NCBI GenBank assembly: GCA_030265145.1
Contig: JARBES010000131.1
Location: forward strand, 24,338,096 to 24,363,432
Length of the DNA: 25,337 bases
From: Strongylocentrotus pallidus
Lineage: Eukaryota; Echinodermata; Echinoidea; Camarodonta; Strongylocentrotidae
Direction of reading: 5' to 3'
In this document: piece by piece, positions 19,913-25,337 of the stretch
Position numbering within the stretch: the stretch's first letter is position 1
Layout: the number at the start of each line of letters is the position of its first letter
Made by a program: the position numbers and the translations under genes
The notes under the pieces: generated by a model
Databases searched by the model: none
What the model saw: the letters and a program-made list of their open reading frames with translations, nothing else
What the model was told of the DNA's origin: nothing

Positions 19913-19916
19913 GAAT

Positions 19917-20084
19917 CCAGCGCCCCATCTTACAAAGAGTTGATATCAATCTCAAAATATTTGCGATTGATATCAATTACAACTATCTACATAAGAGATA
20001 TGAGACTGGCAAATTTGCGATAGATTGGAGGACTTGCGATTGATTTGGATCAATCGCAACTCTTTGTAAGACGGGCCCCTGGTC
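19917..20084. mobile_element. MITE (palindromic family 2)
   Basis: The left end CCAGCGCCCCATCTTACAAA, GAGTTGATATCAATC mirrors the right end, whose reverse complement is CCAGGGGCCCGTCTTACAAA, GAGTTGCGATTGATCC. Terminal inverted repeats of about 35 bp flank a short AT-rich core with no coding capacity. The GGGCCCGTCTTACAAAGAGTTG type is widespread in marine invertebrates. It sits between exon A and its decayed copy. Confidence 0.8.
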
Positions 20085-20150
20085 TCAAGGTATAACCTTT
20101 GATTAACTCATATGTAATGGTCTCAATGACAGGGGGGAGCGGATAGTTAC

Positions 20151-20301
20151 CCTGAGGCCATTGAGAGGGCGATGTTGAGGGTGGGGGTGCTGGTGGTTTC
20201 TTGGTCTTGCCTTTCATCGCACTGTACATGTCTAGGATGGTCTGGTCAGTGAATGCCGTCGCGCCACCAAGGATGTTGGTTGAGTTGCTTGTGATGAGAT
20301 T
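20151..20301 (-). CDS. Internal coding exon A, proline-rich, parent of two decayed copies
   Basis: 151 nt between CTTGCAG|AATCTC and CTCAGG|GTAACT, entering in phase 0 and leaving in phase 1. It encodes NLITSNSTNILGGATAF, then DQTILDMYSAMKGK and a proline-rich tail (KKPPAPPPSTSPSQWPQ). The proline-rich tail could be an SH3, WW or EVH1 type ligand, but no specific motif stands out. The phase-1 end fits the first exon of either repeat unit (19028 or 12297). This makes it the switch point from the unique to the duplicated part of the gene. Degenerate copies lie at 19660-19900 and 12725-12970. Confidence 0.8.
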
Positions 20302-20951
20302 CTGCAAGGTCAATCATTAAAAGACAATAAGTCAACATTTACATTTTGTTCTTGAAAACTGGGAAAACATATCAAACAAAGAAAAGAGTATGATTAATTG
20401 CTAATTTGAGATAATGCTTGTACCCTGACAGGATAACCCATGAAACCTGATAATTAGCTCAATATACAGACGAACAATTCATAGGTATGTTAGACAAATT
20501 GATCATTTTTCTGCAGCATGGCTATATAAAATATATTACTACTGTTTTGAAAATATAATTTTTAAGTGACTTTTCAAACATGTAACTTTCTGCACATATC
20601 ATAGTCCATGAATACTGAATCAGTAATCAATTATCAATAATTGTTTTAAATAGAACAGAACTTCTGTTGATTTTGATGGCTAGTGATCATCAAATGAAAT
20701 TTCAGTTTGGCATATATCAAATTTTGAGGAAACATTTGTCAAAGCCTCTACCTCTATGAATTAAAAAGAAATTGAACTCATGGTAAAAGATTTCACCCCA
20801 TTGTATATTAATTAGATTTTCACATAGCACTTTTTCCAATAAACGCCAGTCTGATGTATCATGGGCTTCAACCGCATGTTATAAGAGACATTATATACAA
20901 TAAATCTTGAAGAGAGGTTACTTCGGACAAGAATCTTTACGATCCACTTAC
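20302..20951. other. Intron between exon 4 and exon A
   Basis: AT-rich, no repeat or exon recognised. Confidence 0.6.
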
Positions 20952-21056
20952 TGCTATGGCTTGCTCCATATCGATGTCTTGTGCATCAGGAACCTGGAAG
21001 GTTGGACTGCCGTAGAGCGTCATGTCTGTGTCCGTTCTTCTCTGTTTAGGCTGGCC
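20952..21056 (-). CDS. Internal coding exon 4
   Basis: 105 nt, phase 0 at both ends, between TGAATAG|GGCCAG and ATAGCA|GTAAGT (a consensus donor). It encodes 35 residues: a basic start (GQPKQRRTDTDM), then TLYGSPTFQVPDAQDIDMEQ and AIA. QRRT is a possible basophilic kinase site (RRxT). No domain recognised. It joins exon A in phase 0. Confidence 0.8.
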
Positions 21057-21655
21057 CTATTCAAATATGGAAATTCAAATTCAAAGGATTATACAGAACA
21101 TATTTTTGCGACAATTGCTCAAATTGCATCAAATTCAAAACTTCAATCCTGGACCAAACACTATGTAATTATGTAAGCCCCTTTCCTGGTCATTTTTTCA
21201 CATGCGATAAAATATATTCTTTGTCTATTTTCATTATTAGCTATGGTATTCCCTAGAAAAATAGAATATTTCCCCTTCAATTTCTTATGGAAAAAAATTG
21301 GAAATAGATGCCTAAAGAACCTTATAAGCTAAGGATTGGAACAAAAGATAGATGGAAAATGTATTATAGAGTTGAAAATAGTACATACAAAATCATATAT
21401 ATATTTTTTTTTTATAAAATACTTATTATCTTATTTTGACTAGGGTGAACTTCTATCCTTAAAGATATCACCGCAATTGAAACTCTCTCTTTTTTAAAGA
21501 TCTGTATGACTCTTATTATGGAGAGGGCAACACAAATTTACTTTAGTTGTTAAGCTCATCTCTGTATAGGATATGTTTCCAAGCCTTCCCGATTGATTAA
21601 TCAATCAGATCTGTGAAAAACAATGATGAAGATAATGTAGTGATGATAAACATAC
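21057..21655. other. Intron between exons 3 and 4
   Basis: Very AT-rich, with a T-run at about 21395-21412. No element or exon seen. Confidence 0.6.
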
Positions 21656-21817
21656 CGACAGAATAGGCATTGGACGCTTCTGACTTGAACTGGCAGAGTC
21701 TTTCTCTCCTTCTTCCACCTCTGTCTCCTCCTCTTTCTTCTTTTCATTCTCCTCTCGTATAATCCTGAGATGTTGTTGCTGATGAAGGGCACTCTGCAGA
21801 AGCAGTCGCTGAAGAAC
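21656..21817 (-). CDS. Internal coding exon 3, Gln/Leu helix and Glu/Lys-rich segment
   Basis: 162 nt, phase 0 at both ends, between ATGACAG|GTTCTT and CTGTCG|GTATGT. It encodes 54 residues: VLQRLLLQSALHQQQHLRII continues the helix of the preceding exon, followed by the charged run REENEKKKEEETEVEEGEK and then SSSQKRPMPILS. The acceptor is unusual because the bases before it are a TCAA/ATCA-type microsatellite from a LINE tail (21826 onward) rather than a pyrimidine tract. The frame is open and both neighbours join in phase 0, so I take the exon as real. Confidence 0.8.
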
Positions 21818-21824
21818 CTGTCAT

Positions 21825-22050
21825 ATTGATTGATTGATTGATTGATTTATTTGATTTATTTACCAACAGCAATGCAGTAATACATTTCATACAATGTGTT
21901 TACATACTGTATACAAGAAGAGAAACTATTGGTTGGTAAAAGGCACCAGAAAATAGCACATGTGCTAGTTGAGCCTAACCCCTTTAAACAGTTAAACTAA
22001 CAACAACAAACATAAATTATGTTTACTCCTCTACAATACCATCTGAATTT
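21825..22050 (-). mobile_element. LINE or SINE 3' tail with (ATCA)n end, abutting a splice acceptor
   Basis: On the minus strand the sequence TTACTGCATTGCTGTTGGTA is followed by AATAAATCAAATAAATCAAT and ends in (CAAT)n. This AATAAATCAATCAATC ending is typical of LINE 3' ends with a microsatellite tail. It stops within about 10 nt of the acceptor of the 21817 exon. The 5' extent is uncertain. Confidence 0.55.
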
Positions 22051-22591
22051 GATACAGCAAACATTTCACATGAGGCCTGTCTTCATCAGACCGAAGTTGC
22101 AAAATAACTGCTATTTTAACTACGGTAGCCGGATCTCAAATTAGCCAGCTAATTTGTGTCTTCATCAGCCACAGTTGCAATTAACGGGCTATATGGTAGA
22201 GAAAATATCCCAAGAAATGTTGGTCTTGTTTTCAGAATAGCTCGCTATTTGGGAAATAGCGGGCTAACTTGCGCCCGTCCGAGCTATTTTGTATTGGATA
22301 CATACTTCAGAGAAGAGATGCACTGTTTCTGCTTCTGAAGAAATATAGTATTCCTACTTCGTCCAACATAATTGTTCCACACTTAACAATTAACAGGATT
22401 TTTGTCGCCCCTCAAACAGAAGGGGAAAAAGACATCACAATGTTGATTATGTTTTTGTTTTTTAAGTATAATCAATTTTGTGATATAAGTATAATGCATG
22501 TGTTTTTCTTTGTAATCAATATAATTGAGTGTTTTTGATGTACGTATTATTCAATTGATAAATGATGGGGAAAAAAAAAGACATCACAAAC
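22051..22591. other. Intron with short related direct and inverted motifs
   Basis: GTCTTCATCAGACCGAAGTTGCAA-type sequence at about 22079 recurs as GTCTTCATCAGCCACAGTTG at 22158. AATAGCTCGCTATTTGGGAA and AAATAGCGGGCTAACTTG (22215-22275) are partly self-complementary. Probably a decayed repeat; I cannot name it. The remainder is AT-rich. Confidence 0.4.
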
Positions 22592-22788
22592 CTGTCTCTG
22601 TTGCTCCTCATCAAGCTGTTCGTACTGGACGGCATGTGGTTTCTGCTCCATGTCACGAACAATCATGGCGATTGAACCTGGCAAGTTGAAAGGTTTCTGT
22701 ATCGACTGCTTCTTCTTCTTATTGCTCTTACTACCCTTCTCGGTGGCATCGACGTCGGCATCGTAGCCGTCATCGTCATCATTGCCCC
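22592..22788 (-). CDS. Internal coding exon 2, acidic/lysine-rich then helical
   Basis: Acceptor TTCCCAG|GGGGCA and donor GACAG|GTTTGT bound 197 nt, entering in phase 1 and leaving in phase 0. The start is an acidic run (GNDDDDGYDADVD), followed by a basic patch (KSNKKKKQ) that could act as a nuclear or nucleolar signal, though that is only inference. It then runs into FNLPGSIAMIVRDMEQK and a Gln/Glu-rich helix ending LDEEQQRQ. The helix appears to continue in the next exon (VLQRLLLQSALHQQQH), giving a predicted amphipathic or coiled-coil helix of about 40 residues. The acceptor joins the previous exon in frame across a split Gly codon. Confidence 0.82.
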
Positions 22789-22914
22789 CTGGGAATAGAC
22801 GTGATATGGAGTGAGTTAACAGATAAACAGCAAATTTATAATTCTATATTTTCAAACAATATTGTAACAGATGGCACTACTCTGTTAACCTATGGTTTGG
22901 TATAGATTCTCCAT

Positions 22915-23122
22915 TTGAACACAATTTACAGACTAAGATCGACTTTAAGTTGGACTTGACTATGGCAGGTATTATAAAAAAATGTTAATTCTGGAGATTT
23001 GTGACCATGATTTTTACACGTCTCTTGAGAGACTAATGCAAGTATTAAAATAGTGGCATAAATGGCCTGCCATAGTTAAGTCCAACTACAGTCGATTTTA
23101 GTCTTTGTGAAACACCCCCCTG
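22915..23122. mobile_element. MITE (palindromic family 1), nearly complete
   Basis: The left arm GACTAAGATCGACTTTAAGT, TGGACTTGACTATGGCAGG (from 22931) is mirrored by the right arm, whose reverse complement is GACTAAAATCGACTGTAGTT, GGACTTAACTATGGCAGG (ending about 23109). The outer right end adds TTTGTGAAACACCCCCC; the outer left end is decayed. The core shares ACGTCTCTTGAGAGAC with the copy at 12990. No coding capacity. Confidence 0.8.
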
Positions 23123-23385
23123 AACATGAAGATATAAATGTGCTCAGAAAAAATATGTATCTAAAGAATTCTCCAACTGCAACATACCATGAAATGAATC
23201 TTAAACTGTGTAAGCCTTTTTGTTCGCTGATTCTTGATGTTATCTATCATTAAGATGTGGAGATTTTGTTGTAGAGATCAGCAAGGATTAAAAATAAACA
23301 ATGTGTTTAGTACATACTGTTTATATTGATTGTATAATTACTCTTTGTTTATTTTTTTGTTTCTGCTTAATTTGTGTATGTTTAG

Positions 23386-23480
23386 TTGGTTGGTTGATTG
23401 GGTGGTTAGTTTGGTTTGCTAATTTGTTTTTTCATTGTTTGTTTGTTTGTTTGTTGGTTCTGTTGTTGTTGGTTTTTTTC
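23386..23480. repeat. T/G-rich simple repeat with (TTTG)n
   Basis: Runs of TTGG/TTTG, cleanest at about 23428-23456. Confidence 0.85.
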
Positions 23481-24415
23481 AATTGAAACCCCATAACTTA
23501 CATTATCTTTAAAGGGAACAAATATGCCTACTGTGCCTTGAAGCACACATTGAACATGTACAAGAAAGCTATGCATCAAGTATAGCAATGAAAAGCATTG
23601 TAGACATTGTATCATACAGGATACATAAATAAAGAAATAATTAAATTGCACTAAAAAAAATAATGAAATATAATCCAATAGAAATGTGTGTAGTAAGAAT
23701 AAGGAATGGCAAATAAGAACTGGGCACAATTTCATAATTTACATAATTAAACAATCAGCAAAGCAAAAAGTAATATTTATATTAATCTAAGCAAAATATA
23801 ATGCAAAGCATTCAAATTCTTTTACTTTACTTTGGTAAGAACATATAAACATATTTAAAAATCAGTGCAAGTAATTGAGGTGTTTTCATGCAGTGAAATA
23901 GAGGACCAATGTTTACATTTTTGTAAATATTAAAGAAAAACTAAACATCTTCAAGCATTTACTACAGTTTGCATTGATACTATACTGACTTCCCCATATT
24001 CATGTACATTACATATTCTGTACAACTTCTTTGTTTTTTACAACAGAAAAAAAAATTCAATCAAAATGTGATAAAATAGTAAATCAAAGTGATAGATGTA
24101 TCGGAAGGGCAGTCATTTTGGTATTTATCTGCAGCAAGTAAACAACATACAGACAGTGAAAAATAAACTGCTTTACGAGAATTTGCATTACTTGTTCAAT
24201 GCTGACAAATCAATTGCTCAACTATGAAGCACATGTAACATATATTCTCCAAGCATATGTACATCTACCAATCTACACAATACATTTCTTACATAATCTG
24301 TCATAGATCTCATCCAGTGTTAATGCATGGCCATCTTTGTTTACATTTTGTGAAGAAGAGTTATCAAAACATTTATGATCACATAAACTAAATTATTATT
24401 TAATTTAATAATAAC
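23481..24415. other. AT-rich intron
   Basis: No exon, element or histone-like coding relic recognised upstream of the stem-loop that follows. Confidence 0.55.
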
Positions 24416-24450
24416 AGTCCTTTTCAGGACTACACACCCTCAAGAAAGAT
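24416..24450 (+). promoter_or_regulatory. Histone-type mRNA 3'-end signal: stem-loop plus sea urchin-type downstream element
   Basis: AGTCCT TTTC AGGACT (24416-24431) forms a perfect 6-bp stem with a UUUC loop, the geometry of the replication-dependent histone stem-loop (GGCTCT TTTC AGAGCC). Only the base composition of the stem differs. It is preceded by AAC and followed by ACACACCC. Nine bases after the stem comes CAAGAAAGA(T) at 24441-24450, the conserved U7 snRNA-pairing element of sea urchin histone genes. Order, spacing and loop all agree. No histone coding sequence is seen upstream on this strand, so it is an orphan. It lies antisense in an intron of the host gene. Confidence 0.75.
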
Positions 24451-24456
24451 TACCGA

Positions 24457-24474
24457 GAGTCCTTTTCTGGACTC
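24457..24474 (+). repeat. Second, degenerate copy of the histone-like stem-loop
   Basis: AGTCCTTTTCTGGACT (24459-24474 within GAGTCC...GGACTC) differs from the first hairpin by one base, A to T at the loop-closing pair. It can still form a 6-bp stem, GAGTCC/GGACTC, with a larger loop. No CAAGAAAGA follows it. Confidence 0.6.
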
Positions 24475-24933
24475 CTCAATCCTCCCTTTCTCTCACATGG
24501 AGCACCCACAAGCCTACTGTAAATTATTATTATTTTCTTTTTTTAGCACTAGATTTTTATACCGGAAATAGAAACTTTCCATAGACTTTTCATAAAATGA
24601 TTTTAAATACAACCTCAAAATTGCATTTCATATGGAGTTTGATACTCTCTTAATTTTACTACTCAAGCTCACTGTACATAACAATTCATTTTAAATCAAT
24701 CGTCCCGACATAGCACAATGTAAAGTTGAAAAAGACATACACCTTTACAATATAAGTTGAGAATCATAATTGAAATAGTTGGGCTACAAATCATTCATAT
24801 ATATGTAGACTGATAAATGAAAATTACACATACCTAAACATAAAGATCACACCAGTATTTCACAATTTCTATTGAACTAAATAAATGTCTAATTTCAGGT
24901 CAATTGAAATATAGACATGTCCCTTGGTCTTAC
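24475..24933. other. AT-rich intron
   Basis: Pyrimidine-rich just after the hairpins, then AT-rich up to the 24934 exon. Nothing else recognised. Confidence 0.55.
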
Positions 24934-25116
24934 CTGTATCTCCATCATCAGGTCGTATCCTGTAGAATTCCAAGCTTTCAAATTCACCCGGTGACATGAG
25001 CATGTTGCGCGTGACCCGGTATGGCAAGGGAACGAGGGAGAGGTCATCGTTGATACGCCTGTAAAGGTTAGGAGCTAGAACATTCTGCTGGAAGAGATTC
25101 TTGTCCCATATATGAC
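24934..25116 (-). CDS. Internal coding exon 1 of the window-spanning gene (unrecognised family)
   Basis: This exon lies between acceptor TCCAG|GTCATA and donor ATACAG|GTAAGA. It is 183 nt, phase 1 at both ends. It encodes about 60 residues beginning HIWDKNLFQQNVLAPN and ending RIRPDDGDTG, with the well-ordered stretch SLVPLPYRVTRNML in the middle. This is the most globular-looking part of the protein visible here; the rest is mostly low-complexity. The acceptor shows that the gene starts beyond the right edge of the window. The last base joins in frame to the next exon to give Gly-Gly-Asn-Asp-Asp. I do not recognise the family. The open frame, strong splice sites and phase agreement with the next exon are what is seen; function is unknown. 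Confidence 0.8.
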
Positions 25117-25337
25117 CTGGAGTGGAAGAAAGCAAAAGTATTAACATATTTTCTTTCCTTCTACGTTTATCCTCACCTCAGAGTGACACAGCTCGATATG
25201 CTTACATTAAACACTTACCAATCATTTTGTCTACTTTAAACCTTACCATTTATACACATTTTAAAGATGAAGTTGAGTTCTGGTCATGCGATTGCATAGT
25301 GAAAGAAACGGTGTGGAATCGACCAGAAAAGGTTGAT
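25117..25337 (-). other. Intron, right edge of window
   Basis: AT-rich sequence upstream of the 25116 acceptor, with a good pyrimidine tract next to the exon. No exon, repeat or promoter is seen before the window ends. Confidence 0.6.

Larger units (their letters stand above)
13286..19916 (-). repeat. Unit 2 of a duplicated six-exon block
   Basis: Counterpart of unit 1. It begins in mid-exon at the gap and its similarity ends at AAGAAT beside a different MITE. By eye the intron divergence is near 10 percent plus indels; exons 1-4 are much closer. Exon 5 carries a premature stop. Confidence 0.9.

Noticed and set aside
23301-23486. Plus-strand hydrophobic open frame
   Set aside because: Encoded by T/G simple repeats; not a gene.
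24100-24415. Histone coding relic upstream of the stem-loop
   Set aside because: I looked for H1, H2A, H2B, H3 or H4-like residues on the plus strand and saw none; the sequence is AT-rich and full of stops.

Overview
The window is AT-rich, intron-rich animal DNA, most likely from a sea urchin or a close echinoderm. Three things point there. A histone-type mRNA 3' stem-loop is followed by the downstream element CAAGAAAGA, the form described in sea urchin histone genes. A tRNA-derived SINE and LINE 3' ends carry tails of the AAGCGCTATATAAA type common in deuterostomes. Palindromic MITEs of kinds common in marine invertebrates are also present.

A single protein-coding gene on the minus strand fills the window. 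It runs from beyond the right edge (an internal exon at 25116) to the left end (last recognised exon starting at 1106). I built the exons by hand from splice sites and reading phase. All junctions agree in phase, which is the main support for the model. From 5' to 3' the order is: four unique exons (25116-24934, 22788-22592, 21817-21656, 21056-20952), exon A (20301-20151), a six-exon block (unit 2, 19028 to the gap), a second copy of that block (unit 1, 12297-5992), then three unique exons (2994-2888, 1974-1678 and the one from 1106). I do not recognise the protein family. The product is acidic, Ser- and Pro-rich and largely disordered-looking. It carries amphipathic helices that fit the A-kinase anchoring (PKA RII-binding) pattern, with RRxS/T sites close by.

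The two blocks (6131-12989 and 13286-19916) are colinear copies. By eye their introns differ by roughly 10 percent, plus indels. They meet at a run of exactly 100 N (13186-13285), which is a scaffold gap. They are either a real intragenic tandem duplication or two haplotypes placed end to end. Each visible intron inside the block is phase 1, so skipping or adding the block keeps the frame. Unit 2 has a premature TAG in its large exon that unit 1 lacks, yet its first two exons show only synonymous differences from unit 1. Both units also carry a decayed copy of exon A with a shared in-frame stop, so at least two rounds of duplication are layered here.

The introns hold a SINE, three LINE 3' ends, three MITEs, an interspersed repeat, a direct repeat and simple repeats. 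The most unexpected item is an orphan histone-type 3'-end signal, on the strand opposite the gene, at 24416-24450, with a near-identical second hairpin just downstream.
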